A DNA stretch of 47,426 bases, from assembly GCA_035720945.1 (NCBI GenBank), contig DASTNK010000017.1, forward strand, positions 1 through 47,426, given 5' to 3'. Below are positions 15,225 to 23,517 of this stretch, piece by piece. Below the pieces are notes generated by a model, which ran no database searches, was not told the origin of the DNA, and saw only the letters and a list, made by a program, of their open reading frames with translations. Every line of letters begins with the position of its first letter. Position 1 is the first letter of the stretch. A program made the position numbers and the translations under genes. This DNA comes from SCQX01 sp035720945 (GTDB lineage Bacteria; Pseudomonadota; Gammaproteobacteria; Burkholderiales; Burkholderiaceae_B).

Positions 15225-16520
15225 TCAGCCCGCGGCGGCCAAGCGCCCGGTCGGACGGGTGAGGGCGGCGAGCGTGAATGTGAGCGCCAGAGTCGGCAAC
15301 GCGCTGCCCGCGGCGGGCGCCCATTGCGCCAGCCCGTGGTAGACGGCGATCCCCAGTAGCCAGAGGGCCGCGGCCACCTTGTCGATCTTGGGTCCGTGCG
15401 TGGTCAGGCTGGGTTGTGTCAGGCCCAACCGCCCCAGAATGACACCATAAAGCGGAACGAAGACGGAGCTTAGCAAAAGCAGGAAAGGCTCCAGGCTGTG
15501 CATGGGGAGCACCAGGGCCAGCAGAGTGCTGGCGAGGGCCAGGGTCAGCCCCCAGCGCCGGATGCTCCAACGCGGTTCGATGCTGTGCGCGCACACAGAT
15601 CCCGAATACACGTCGCCATAGGCGTTGTCCAGTTCATCCACCAGGATCAACCCCAACGCCACCAGACCGCCCTGGGCCAGCAGCAGGGCGCTGACCAGAT
15701 CCGTGCCGGGTTGGGCGACGCTGACCACCAGCATGCCCAGCGCATAGCACCAGGCGTTGGCCAGTGTATAACCCAGCCAAGTGCCGCCCAGCGCGCCGCG
15801 CCCGCTTTTCCCGTGCCGCGCATAGTCCGCCACGAGCGGCAGCCACGACACAGGCATGGCGATGACCAGGTCCAGCGCCGAAAACATGCCCATGGTGCCA
15901 TCGCCCCGGCGGTTCCAGATCGTGGCCAGGCTGTCCGCGTGGAGTTTCCCGGCGAACTGCCAGCTCAACCACAACAATGAGAGGACCACGAGCGGAAGCG
16001 CGGCGCGGCTGATGATGGCGCGGACCAGCGTGATCATCGAACCCGCGAGCAGTGCGGTCAGGACCAGGCCCCAGAACACCGTGGCCGCGACGTACGCGGC
16101 CACGCCACCAAAGCCCGGCCCCAGCGCCTTGACGAGGATATTGACCGTGCCTTCGCGCATGATGACCAGCTCGAATGTCGTCCAGCCAAGCAACTGCACG
16201 ATGTTCAGCAGCACGGGCAAGCGCGAGAACGAATGGCCGTAGGTTGCGTGGATGAGGCCCGCGCTGGACAGGCCGCTTTCACAGCCCGCGCGGGCGACCC
16301 AGGCCAGCAGACCGGAGCCGATGAGGGACCCGGCGATGATGGCGAACAAGGCTTCCCTGGTACCCGCGGCAGGCACCAGGTAGGCCCCCACCTGCATGAC
16401 CAGCAAGCCCACCCCCAGGCTGAACCACAAGGAGGCGTGCTGCGTCCAGCCGAACACCCGGTGCGTGCCGTCCAGCGGGGTAAGGGCCTGGTTTGAGGGG
16501 GACTCGGTCGTGCTTGTCAT
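15225..16520 (-). CDS. cytX: CytX-type hydroxymethylpyrimidine permease (NCS1 family)
   Basis: The 431-residue protein is an NCS1 nucleobase:cation symporter with about 12 transmembrane helices. The assignment to CytX, the importer of the thiamine precursor hydroxymethylpyrimidine, rests on the TPP riboswitch immediately upstream and on features such as ALDLVIAMPVSWLPLVADYAR and GTWLGYTLANAWCYALGML. NCS1 relatives carry cytosine or allantoin, so without the riboswitch the substrate would be open. I use the ATG at 16520; a GTG at 16556 would add 12 residues with no hydrophobic content. The gene is convergent with the DUF924 gene. Confidence 0.88.
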   Translation of the reverse strand: MTSTTESPSNQALTPLDGTHRVFGWTQHASLWFSLGVGLLVMQVGAYLVPAAGTREALFAIIAGSLIGSGLLAWVARAGCESGLSSAGLIHATYGHSFSRLPVLLNIVQLLGWTTFELVIMREGTVNILVKALGPGFGGVAAYVAATVFWGLVLTALLAGSMITLVRAIISRAALPLVVLSLLWLSWQFAGKLHADSLATIWNRRGDGTMGMFSALDLVIAMPVSWLPLVADYARHGKSGRGALGGTWLGYTLANAWCYALGMLVVSVAQPGTDLVSALLLAQGGLVALGLILVDELDNAYGDVYSGSVCAHSIEPRWSIRRWGLTLALASTLLALVLPMHSLEPFLLLLSSVFVPLYGVILGRLGLTQPSLTTHGPKIDKVAAALWLLGIAVYHGLAQWAPAAGSALPTLALTFTLAALTRPTGRLAAAG

Positions 16521-16587
16521 GATGTCTTGCCCGGTGGCGGCAGGGACGACAGGCACAGAACAGGCGCGTAGCGCTGATTTGAACGAT

Positions 16588-16672
16588 TGCCGCTTTCCTG
16601 CGCGAGGATGATCTCAGTCAGGTTCAAAGGGACTTTCTCAGCCGCGTGGTGATGCGGCACCCCTAGCGATGT
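16588..16672 (-). ncRNA. TPP (THI-box) riboswitch controlling cytX
   Basis: Read on the minus strand, the leader contains the conserved TPP-aptamer blocks in order. They are AGGGGTGCC, a variable GCATCACCACGC arm, GGCTGAGA, CCCTTTGAACCTGA and GATCATCCTCGCGCAGG, followed by an AGCG that can close P1 with an upstream CGCT. It ends about 70 bases before the cytX start. TPP riboswitches shut off thiamine synthesis and uptake genes when thiamine pyrophosphate is plentiful. No clear terminator hairpin with a U-run is visible, so control at translation initiation is more likely. Confidence 0.95.
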
Positions 16673-16748
16673 GGTGATGCGTGGCGTTGATTGTAGAGCA
16701 GCCCGCGCGGAGCTTCAATGTGTTTGCGTCGGGCGTGGGGCGTCTGCG

Positions 16749-17534
16749 TCAAGGCGTTTGCGTCGAAGCGGGGGGAGAAGCCGCCGCGATGTGCTGCGCC
16801 AACCCATTGGTGAGGTCAGTCATGAAGACATTGCTCGCATCGGCGGCGATACCCAGGATGGCGTGCAGCGACGAGATCGTGTCGGGATCGTAGTGCTTGT
16901 CATGGCCCGATGCGCGCTCGAAGCCATTGGCGATGCGCGTGACGGCGTCTGTGTCCACAGCGGCCAGCAGCAGCGCGTGCGCCAGCACGACCTGTACCGC
17001 GTCCGTCCGGCCCGGAGCATCCCGGATCGTCGGGGTGTCGCCTTCCGGGGCGACGCGGCGCCAAAGCTGGGCGGTTCCCGCGATCTTGCGCGCGGTGCCC
17101 GAATCGTCCAGCCAGGCGAGGTTGTAGCGCCCGTCACAGAACGAGCCGGTGACGGCCTGCGGCCGGGTGGCGATGCCCAAGTCATTCAGTGCGCCCGAGA
17201 TCAGCGCGCACAGGCTTTGATAAGCGGCATCGGACTGCGAGAGCGGCTGTCCGGCCGCCATGTAGGCCAGGCTGATATTGAGGATGCCCGGCCCTTGGGG
17301 AACCAGCCCTCCACCCGACTGGCGCACGGTCACAGGCCACCCCAGCCGCGCGAAGCGTCGGCATGCCTCGGCAAATCGGGGAAGGCGGTGGTAAGTGCGC
17401 GGCACGACCAACCCCTGCCCGGTTCGCCAGATGCAGGCCACCGGGCTGCCCTGGGCCGCCCGCCGCATCAGGAATTCGTCGAAACGGGCGTGTTGGGCCT
17501 GGCCCGGTTCGGAGGGTAGCAGGGTGAACGACAT
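16749..17534 (-). CDS. Lipoate-protein ligase A-like protein
   Basis: The 261-residue protein belongs to the biotin/lipoate protein ligase fold. The signature VRQSGGGLVPQGPGILNISL (about 74-93) corresponds to the lipoyl-AMP-binding RRSGGGAV loop. The segment GSFCDGRYNLAWLDD followed by GTARKIAGTAQ carries the catalytic lysine position (KIAGTAQ). It attaches lipoate or octanoate to apo-proteins in the cytosol, or acts as a lipoyl transferase. The segment after SGGG differs from classical LplA (no HDLGN), so an atypical acyl specificity is possible. It lies 12 bp downstream of the TM2 gene on the same strand. Confidence 0.8.
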   Translation of the reverse strand: MSFTLLPSEPGQAQHARFDEFLMRRAAQGSPVACIWRTGQGLVVPRTYHRLPRFAEACRRFARLGWPVTVRQSGGGLVPQGPGILNISLAYMAAGQPLSQSDAAYQSLCALISGALNDLGIATRPQAVTGSFCDGRYNLAWLDDSGTARKIAGTAQLWRRVAPEGDTPTIRDAPGRTDAVQVVLAHALLLAAVDTDAVTRIANGFERASGHDKHYDPDTISSLHAILGIAADASNVFMTDLTNGLAQHIAAASPPASTQTP

Positions 17535-17546
17535 GCCGCCCTACAC

Positions 17547-18023
17547 CTACATCACGGCCGATCCGGATGCCGTGAAGTCGCTGTCCGACATGAACAGGTA
17601 GCGCACCGCGTCGATCAGGCTGAGCACCACGACCAGCGGAGTGAAGACGTACAGAATCACCAGGTACAGGATGCCCATGCCCACCTGGCCGAGATAGAAG
17701 CGGTGGCCTCCCAGCCAGCCCAGGAAAATCGCCAGGACGATGGCCATTTTCCGCCGGCTGCCCGGTTTGTCGAGCTCGCTGCCTTTGTTCTTCATGATCC
17801 ACCAGGTCACCGGGACCGTCAGCACCAGCGCCGCCACCACGCGTCCTGTGTGGCCGTCGATATAGCCCGCGACGGCCCGGTAGAGGTCGGCGAAGTTGTA
17901 GATGACCAGACCGGTGATGTGGGAAATCCAGGCGAACAGATCGTGGCTCAGGGATTCGCCGAAGGTCAGGGCGATGAGGATGATGACGAAGATGACGATC
18001 GGCAGGACGGCTTTCTGCAGCAT
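17547..18023 (-). CDS. TM2-domain membrane protein
   Basis: The 158-residue protein starts with a transmembrane helix (about 4-22), has a second (about 62-77), and ends with a TM2 domain. The TM2 motif GWLGGHRFYLGQVGMGILYL (102-121) precedes a final helix (about 122-145). TM2 proteins are small membrane proteins of unknown molecular role. It is the first gene of a probable two-gene unit with the lipoate ligase-like gene (12-bp gap), but no functional link is evident. Confidence 0.85.
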   Translation of the reverse strand: MLQKAVLPIVIFVIILIALTFGESLSHDLFAWISHITGLVIYNFADLYRAVAGYIDGHTGRVVAALVLTVPVTWWIMKNKGSELDKPGSRRKMAIVLAIFLGWLGGHRFYLGQVGMGILYLVILYVFTPLVVVLSLIDAVRYLFMSDSDFTASGSAVM

Positions 18024-18120
18024 GGGGCGGGCCTCGGGTCCGTGGACATGTGGCCAGTTTACCCGCGTTGTTGGGTGCTGGGGCCGCCCTCCGGGTGGGT
18101 AGTGGCCGGCGAATGGATGA

Positions 18121-19272
18121 TCAAGGGTGCGCCACGGTCAATCGCCACAAGGTGGTGACTTCATCACGTCGCGCGGCATGCAGTGGATCACTGGTGTCAA
18201 GGACCTTGGGGTGCCGTGGCCGGGTGTCGAGTCGTCCCACGACGCGCAGGCCCGCGCGCCCGATGGCTGTCGCCAGAAAGTCTGGTGCGCGCAGGCCCAG
18301 CCGCTCAGCCAGATCGGACAGAATGAGCCATCCTTCGCCTTCTGGCAGCAAATGGTCCGCGAGGCCATCCAGGAAGCCCCGCAGCATCCGGCTGCCGGGA
18401 TCATAGATGGCGGACTCCAGCGAGGTGGTTGGGCGGGCCGGCAGCCAGGGTGGGTTGCAGACAATCAGCCCGCAGGCACCAGAAGGGAACAGATCCGCCT
18501 CTTGTACCGTCACGCGGCCGGTCAACCCCTGTGTCTCGACGTTCTCGCGTGCGCAGGCCAGGGCGCGCGGATCGGAATCGGTCGCGACGACCCGCGCCAC
18601 GCCACGCCGCGCGAGGATAGCGGCCAGGACGCCGCTACCGGTGCCGATGTCGAACGCCAGGTCGGTTGCCGGCAGCGGCGTCTGGGCGATCAGATCCAGA
18701 TACTCCCCCCGGATGGGCGAGAACACGCCATAGTGCACGTGAATGGGCTCATCCAGAACAGGAACGGCCACCCCTTTGCGCCGCCATTCGTGGGCGCCCA
18801 CCATGCCTTGCACGGCGCGCAATGGCAGCACGAAGGGCTCGCCCACATCGCCCAGCGCGTCGCGGCACGCCGCCCGCACGTCTGGCGCATGCCGGAGAGC
18901 CACGGCCCCATCGCCCTCCATGGGAATCAGAAGCTGGTTGAGCTGTGTGGCCCGCTGTGATTGGGCGAGGCGGTGCTGATTGAAGGCGTCGTGTGGCGAA
19001 TCCGGCTGCTTTCGCTTCCGTGGCCGGTGGTCGACGCGGTGGGCAAGCGCGACAAGCAACTGTCGGGCGTTGCGGTAATCGCCCCGCCAAAGCATGGCGG
19101 TTCCCTGGCTGGCAAGCCGGAACGCTTGATCGGCCGTCAGCGTATCGTCGACGACGCGGACGTGATCGGGGTGTGGCGGGTCGCCGGGCACGCACCACAG
19201 GGCTTGCCGGGTTTCATTGCCTTCCTGCCAGGAAATGTATGGCTGGGGAGGGGGATTGGTTCGGGGAGTCAT
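18121..19272 (-). CDS. PrmC-like class I SAM-dependent methyltransferase
   Basis: The 383-residue protein carries a Rossmann methyltransferase domain in its C-terminal half. The SAM-binding motif I is DIGTGSGVLAA (208-218), an acidic residue ends strand 2 (TDSDPRALACARENV), and the catalytic NPPW is at 273-276, the signature of N-methyltransferases acting on amide or base nitrogens (PrmC, RsmC, RlmF, HsdM). The first 190 residues form a separate helical region with unknown function, plausibly substrate recognition. The target (release factor, rRNA or other) cannot be told; PrmC itself is shorter. It follows the LysR gene by only 15 bp on the same strand. Confidence 0.82.
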   Translation of the reverse strand: MTPRTNPPPQPYISWQEGNETRQALWCVPGDPPHPDHVRVVDDTLTADQAFRLASQGTAMLWRGDYRNARQLLVALAHRVDHRPRKRKQPDSPHDAFNQHRLAQSQRATQLNQLLIPMEGDGAVALRHAPDVRAACRDALGDVGEPFVLPLRAVQGMVGAHEWRRKGVAVPVLDEPIHVHYGVFSPIRGEYLDLIAQTPLPATDLAFDIGTGSGVLAAILARRGVARVVATDSDPRALACARENVETQGLTGRVTVQEADLFPSGACGLIVCNPPWLPARPTTSLESAIYDPGSRMLRGFLDGLADHLLPEGEGWLILSDLAERLGLRAPDFLATAIGRAGLRVVGRLDTRPRHPKVLDTSDPLHAARRDEVTTLWRLTVAHP

Positions 19273-19287
19273 GGTTTGAGAGCCCTG

Positions 19288-20181
19288 CTACATGGTTGCA
19301 ATGTGGGATTTCAGGACATCCGTGAAATGTCTTGTCAGAGCGGAGGGGGCTGTTTGTGCGGGCATCGCCATCTGGACATGAACGGGAATGCGAGGCGTGA
19401 TGTCCCGTACCAGCAGTTGGCCTGAGAACGTGTTGGCCACATAGGGATTGACGATCCCGATGCCGTTGCCGGCCGCCACCAATGCGCACACGGTGATGGA
19501 TGAGGGTGTCTCGATGACGAAATCGTCCGCTATGCCGTGTTCGGAAAGAAGGGATCTTGCCTTGATGGTCAGTTCGTCGGTATCGCTCAAGGTGAGTATT
19601 CGTTCCCCCGCCATATCTCCGATGTCAATGATGGACCTCTTTCGCAGCCGGTGGTTCATGGGCAGAACACACACGGCGCTCGAGGTCCTGATGGTGGATG
19701 GCCGGAAGTCATTCTGATCCAGGGTACCCGTGGTGAGCACCAGATCGACCAGATCCTGATGCAGATAGTCAGCGAGTTGCAGTGTGCTCAGGGTCTGGAT
19801 AGTGATGTACGTGCGGGGGTATTGCGACAGGAACTTGTTGATGACTTGGGGTAGCAGGCCTATCGCCAGGGTGGGTGTGCAGCCCACGCGAAGGACCCCG
19901 GAGCCGGATTTGCGCATGATCGCCACCACGGATTCGATTTTCTCCAGGCCGTCGAAGTGCTTCTGTATGGTCTTGTATAGCAACTTGCCTTCGCTCGTGG
20001 GGCGCAGTCTGCCATGGTGCAGATCGAAGAGCTTGAGTTCCGCGGCCGCCTGCAACTCGGCAATGCGGCGACTGATGGATGGCTGTGTGGTGTTGAGCAT
20101 CGCGGCGGCCCGGGTCGTCGTGCCCATTTGCATCACGGCCCTGAACGCCTGGATCTGTTGGAAGTTGAGTGATCTGGACAT
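19288..20181 (-). CDS. LysR-family regulator divergent from the propeller/ABC importer unit
   Basis: The 297-residue LTTR has its winged helix-turn-helix at about 6-65 (FQQIQAFRAVMQMGTTTRAA, TQPSISRRIAELQAA) and an effector domain from about 94. Its sequence style (IQAFRAVM...G..T.AA) recalls regulators of opine and amino-acid catabolism such as OccR/NocR, which is a similarity from memory. It is divergent from the beta-propeller gene across 220 bp that hold LysR-box-like dyads. It probably controls that unit. The methyltransferase gene follows at 15 bp and may be a passenger on the same transcript. Confidence 0.92.
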   Translation of the reverse strand: MSRSLNFQQIQAFRAVMQMGTTTRAAAMLNTTQPSISRRIAELQAAAELKLFDLHHGRLRPTSEGKLLYKTIQKHFDGLEKIESVVAIMRKSGSGVLRVGCTPTLAIGLLPQVINKFLSQYPRTYITIQTLSTLQLADYLHQDLVDLVLTTGTLDQNDFRPSTIRTSSAVCVLPMNHRLRKRSIIDIGDMAGERILTLSDTDELTIKARSLLSEHGIADDFVIETPSSITVCALVAAGNGIGIVNPYVANTFSGQLLVRDITPRIPVHVQMAMPAQTAPSALTRHFTDVLKSHIATM

Positions 20182-20278
20182 GACTGATGTGTGATGCTTG
20201 TGATGAACTGGCTTGCCCCGACGGTAGTGCCCGGTGTGCTGTTGACGGGTGGTGGCTATCTCGAAGACAAGCCGGTGG

Positions 20279-20345
20279 CACCAAGCTTGGTGGTGTTGTA
20301 ATGTATATCAAAATTGAATAGAGCACTCAAAAAATAGAATTTGAT
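20279..20345. promoter_or_regulatory. Divergent regulatory region with LysR-box-like dyads
   Basis: Three dyads stand between the LysR gene and the propeller gene. They are a perfect 14-bp palindrome CACCAAGCTTGGTG (20279-20292), TTGA-N9-TCAA (20314-20330), and an outer imperfect inverted repeat joining ATCAAAATT (20307-20315) with AATTTGAT (20338-20345). The second fits the T-N11-A rule for LysR boxes and overlaps a possible -10 TAGAAT (20335-20340). The region is much more AT-rich than its surroundings. Binding by the adjacent regulator is inferred. Confidence 0.5.
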
Positions 20346-20401
20346 CGTATTGCTGTTGCGGCCTACTGTGTGCGTATCCCATACAGCAGGCTGCCACCTT
20401 C

Positions 20402-21679
20402 ATGAATCCGCGGAACATTGTCGACAAACCCTGCCCTTGCCGCCGACTCGGTGAGAACGCCGGCGCTCATCACTTTTTTGGCTATTACAACAAGACGGTC
20501 TGGGACCGCACCGGCCGTTACGTGCTGGCGAACCGGACCGCGTTCATGGATGCCGATCTGACGCCGGATCTGTCTGCCGGAATCGGTTTTTTCGATCCAT
20601 TGAATGGAGATGCCTTCTTGGAGGTCGACAGCACAAAAGCCTGGAACTGGCAGATGGGCTGCCAGTTGCAGTGGCTGGATGGCCGGCCGCAACGCCAGAT
20701 CATCTACAACATTCGCACAGATGCCCAGACCGGGCCTTATCCGGGGTTCGGGTCCAGAATCCACAACGTGGATACGAATGAGGTTCAAGATCTGCCGTTG
20801 CCGATCTATGTCGTCTCGCCCGACAGCCGCCATGCCTTGTGTGTGGATTACAGCCGCTTGTACGTTACCCATGAAACCATCGGCTATCCGCCTCGGCCGA
20901 GCGTTCTGCCCAATGCCCCCGATGACGACGGTATCCGGCGTCTGGATCTTGCCACAGGGCGCCATGAGCTGATATTGAGCTACGGTGATCTGTTTCGTTT
21001 TCATCATCGGCCATCGATGGACAAGGCGCTCCATTGGGTGAGTCACATTGAAATCAATCCCGATTCAAGCCGAGTGGTTCTGCTGCATCGGTGGACTGAG
21101 CGCGTCGAAGATGAAACCTGCTTCCTGCATCGCCTGATCACCATGGACCTGGATGGGTCGAACCTCCGCCTGCTGGAGTGCTCCGATCATCCTTTGCCCC
21201 AGTTGGCGGATGATTTCGATCCCCACGCCGTGGGCACCTTTGATTACGAGAAGTCGCCGTATCAGATATCCCACCCCGCCTGGCGGGACAATGATCATAT
21301 CGTCGTGTGGAGTCCTCACAAGGGGGAGATCCACTATCACCTCTATCATGACCGCGATGACGGGGACGTTTGTGTCCTAAGCCCCGGGATCCTGACGGAA
21401 AATGGCCATATGACGTTCTCGCCCACCGACAAACGGTGGCTGCTGAGCGACACGTATCCGGACGCGGTGACCAACGAGCGCATTCTGTTCCTGTTGAATG
21501 TCGACGATAACGTCCGGTACGACATTGGCCGCTTCTACGCCGACCCGAACCTCAGGAAGGAGAACCGCTGCGATCTGCACCCGCGCTGGAGCCGGGACGG
21601 GCGGTCGGTATGCGTGGATTCGGTGCATGAGTCGGAGCGCCAGATGTATTTGCTCGACGTATCGACAATCGTTGGTTGA
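20402..21679 (+). CDS. Cytosolic beta-propeller protein, oligogalacturonate lyase-like, function unknown
   Basis: The 425-residue protein has repeated propeller blade motifs of TolB/PD40 type, for example HIEINPDSSRVV (215), HPAWRDNDHIVVW (291), HMTFSPTDKRWLL (336) and HPRWSRDGRSVCVDS (393). Each begins with a histidine at the same blade position. This pattern resembles oligogalacturonate lyases, where histidines at blade starts hold a manganese ion for eliminating uronic acids. I propose the relationship from memory and it is unproven. No signal peptide is visible, so it acts in the cytosol. It heads a unit with an amino-acid-type ABC importer. The substrate may be whatever the importer brings in. 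The ATG at 20402 lacks an obvious ribosome-binding site. Confidence 0.72.
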   Translation: MNPRNIVDKPCPCRRLGENAGAHHFFGYYNKTVWDRTGRYVLANRTAFMDADLTPDLSAGIGFFDPLNGDAFLEVDSTKAWNWQMGCQLQWLDGRPQRQIIYNIRTDAQTGPYPGFGSRIHNVDTNEVQDLPLPIYVVSPDSRHALCVDYSRLYVTHETIGYPPRPSVLPNAPDDDGIRRLDLATGRHELILSYGDLFRFHHRPSMDKALHWVSHIEINPDSSRVVLLHRWTERVEDETCFLHRLITMDLDGSNLRLLECSDHPLPQLADDFDPHAVGTFDYEKSPYQISHPAWRDNDHIVVWSPHKGEIHYHLYHDRDDGDVCVLSPGILTENGHMTFSPTDKRWLLSDTYPDAVTNERILFLLNVDDNVRYDIGRFYADPNLRKENRCDLHPRWSRDGRSVCVDSVHESERQMYLLDVSTIVG

Positions 21680-21692
21680 GCGGAGCGGGAAC

Positions 21693-21716
21693 CGGATGCG
21701 TTATGCTGCGCATCCG
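21693..21716 (+). terminator. Hairpin between the propeller and binding-protein genes
   Basis: CGGATGCG (21693-21700) and CGCATCCG (21709-21716) form a perfect 8-bp stem with an 8-base loop, 14 bases after the propeller gene stop. Only a short T-run (TGTTT) follows. It may be a partial terminator that lowers, or a stability element that raises, the importer mRNA relative to the propeller gene. Confidence 0.45.
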
Positions 21717-21770
21717 TGTTTCCAATCACAACACTGATTCACTGATCAGGTACTACAAGGAGACACGACA

Positions 21771-22727
21771 ATGAAGGAAGCAATAGCCATGATAAATTCC
21801 ACCTCACGCCAGTGCGGGCGCCGCCGCGTGGTTCTTTCATCGCTTTTCCTGGCGGTCGCCTGCGCCATTGGCCTTGGGTCCGCCAATGCCGCCGACGCGC
21901 CTCTCACAGGGACTTTGAAGACCATCAAGGATAACGGCGTCGTGGTCATCGGTTTTCGTGACGCGTCGATTCCGTTTTCCTACTATGATTCGAATCAGCA
22001 GCCTATTGGCTACTCGATGGATTTCTCCAATCTCATCATCGACAAGCTCAAGCAAGACTTGAAGATGCCGAACCTGAAGGTTCGCAAGATTCCCATCACT
22101 TCCCAAAACCGGATCGCATTGTTGCAGAACGGGACGTTCGACTTTGAATGCACGACCACCACGAACAACGAGGCCCGGGAGAAACAAGTGGATTTCTCGG
22201 ACAGCTTTTTCGAGATTGGCACGCGCCTGCTGACTCTCAAGAATTCGGGCATCAAGGATTTCGCCGATCTGAAAGGCCAGACAGTGGTCGTGGGTGCAGG
22301 CACCACATCCGAGAAAATCCTGCGCCGCATGAATGTCGAGAAAAAGATGGGCATGCACATCATCAGCGCGAAGGATCACACGGAATCGTCCTTGATGCTG
22401 AAAACGGGGCGCGCCAAGGCCATGATGATGGACGACGCCTTGCTCGCGGGTGAGCGCGCAAAAATGAAGACCCCCTCAGACTATGTCATTACGGGCACCC
22501 CGCAATCGCATGAGGTCTATGGCTGCATGACGCGTAAGAATGATGAAGGCTTGAAGAAGCTCATCGACGGCGTCGTGTCGAAGGCGGAGACGTCCGGCGA
22601 GGCGGCTAAGATTTATAAGAAATGGTTCATGTCTCCCATTCCTCCAAAGGGGCTGAACCTCGATTTCCCCATGTCGGATGACATGAAGGCTTTGTTCGCG
22701 CATCCCAGCGACAAGCCTGTGTCGTGA
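21771..22727 (+). CDS. Polar amino-acid-type ABC transporter substrate-binding protein
   Basis: The 318-residue protein belongs to the family-3 extracellular solute-binding proteins. A signal peptide spans about 1-40 (Arg-rich n-region, hydrophobic VVLSSLFLAVACAIGLG, cleavage after ANA). The mature part shows VVIGFRDASIPFSYYDSNQQ and ECTTTTNNEAREKQVDFSDS, the typical Glt/Aat-type ligand clefts. Relatives bind glutamate, aspartate or related acids. The ATG at 21771 has a strong AAGGAGA site seven bases upstream; an in-frame ATG at 21789 is an alternative. Two permease genes follow, but no ATPase gene is next to them. Confidence 0.92.
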   Translation: MKEAIAMINSTSRQCGRRRVVLSSLFLAVACAIGLGSANAADAPLTGTLKTIKDNGVVVIGFRDASIPFSYYDSNQQPIGYSMDFSNLIIDKLKQDLKMPNLKVRKIPITSQNRIALLQNGTFDFECTTTTNNEAREKQVDFSDSFFEIGTRLLTLKNSGIKDFADLKGQTVVVGAGTTSEKILRRMNVEKKMGMHIISAKDHTESSLMLKTGRAKAMMMDDALLAGERAKMKTPSDYVITGTPQSHEVYGCMTRKNDEGLKKLIDGVVSKAETSGEAAKIYKKWFMSPIPPKGLNLDFPMSDDMKALFAHPSDKPVS

Positions 22728-22778
22728 TGAAATCGGGGTTCGGGCTGTTCGAGGGACGCGCCGCAAGCTGAGGGTACG

Positions 22779-23516
22779 ATGGATTACAAATGGAACTGGG
22801 CGGTCCTGCTACAGCCCGTGGCCACAGGGGAGCCCACCACCTATTTGGGGTGGCTGGCATCGGGTTTCATGAACACGGTGTACCTGACCTTGCTGGCGTG
22901 GCTTCTGGCATTGGCCGTTGGTTCGGCTTTTGGTGTCATGCGGACGTTGCCAGGCAGAATTCCACGGGTGTTGGGCACGGCCTACGTGTCGGTGTTCCGG
23001 AATGTTCCCCTGATCGTGCAGTTCTTCATCTGGTATTTCGTCGTTCCCGAGTTGTTGCCCAAAGCGCTGGGGGACTGGATCAAGAACCTGGATCCCAACA
23101 CCCAGTTTTTCGTGGTCTCTGTGTTTTCCCTGGGGATTTACACCGGCTCGCGACTTTGCGAACAGGTGCGGGCCGGTATCCAGTCGCTGCCCAAGGGGCA
23201 GCGCAATGCGGGCCTGGCCATGGGCCTGACCCTGGCGCAAACGTACCGCCACGTGCTGCTACCCGTCACTTTTCGAGTCATCATTCCGCCCTTGACGTCG
23301 GAGTTCCTCATCATTTCCAAGAACTCGGCCGTTGCCTCCACCATCGGCCTGCTCGAGCTTTCGGGGCAGGCGCGTCAATTGGTGGACTACACCGCCCAGC
23401 CCTATGAGTCCTTCATCTGCGTGACGCTGGGGTATTTCCTGTTGAATTTCCTGATACTTCGCCTGATGGACTGGATCCGCCGACGGACGAGTGTCCCGGG
23501 CTTCCTGGGGAGCTGA
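22779..23516 (+). CDS. Amino-acid ABC transporter permease (GltJ-like)
   Basis: The 245-residue membrane protein has the His/Glu/Gln/Arg/opine permease domain (HEQRO). Visible landmarks are FRNVPLIVQFFIWYFVVPEL near 70 and the EAA-type coupling loop GQRNAGLAMGLTLAQTYRHV near 139-158 for contact with the ATPase. It is 51 bp after the binding-protein gene, with a GAGG ribosome-binding site, and one base before the second permease gene. The pair forms the transmembrane channel of the importer. Confidence 0.92.
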   Translation: MDYKWNWAVLLQPVATGEPTTYLGWLASGFMNTVYLTLLAWLLALAVGSAFGVMRTLPGRIPRVLGTAYVSVFRNVPLIVQFFIWYFVVPELLPKALGDWIKNLDPNTQFFVVSVFSLGIYTGSRLCEQVRAGIQSLPKGQRNAGLAMGLTLAQTYRHVLLPVTFRVIIPPLTSEFLIISKNSAVASTIGLLELSGQARQLVDYTAQPYESFICVTLGYFLLNFLILRLMDWIRRRTSVPGFLGS

Positions 23517-23517
23517 C

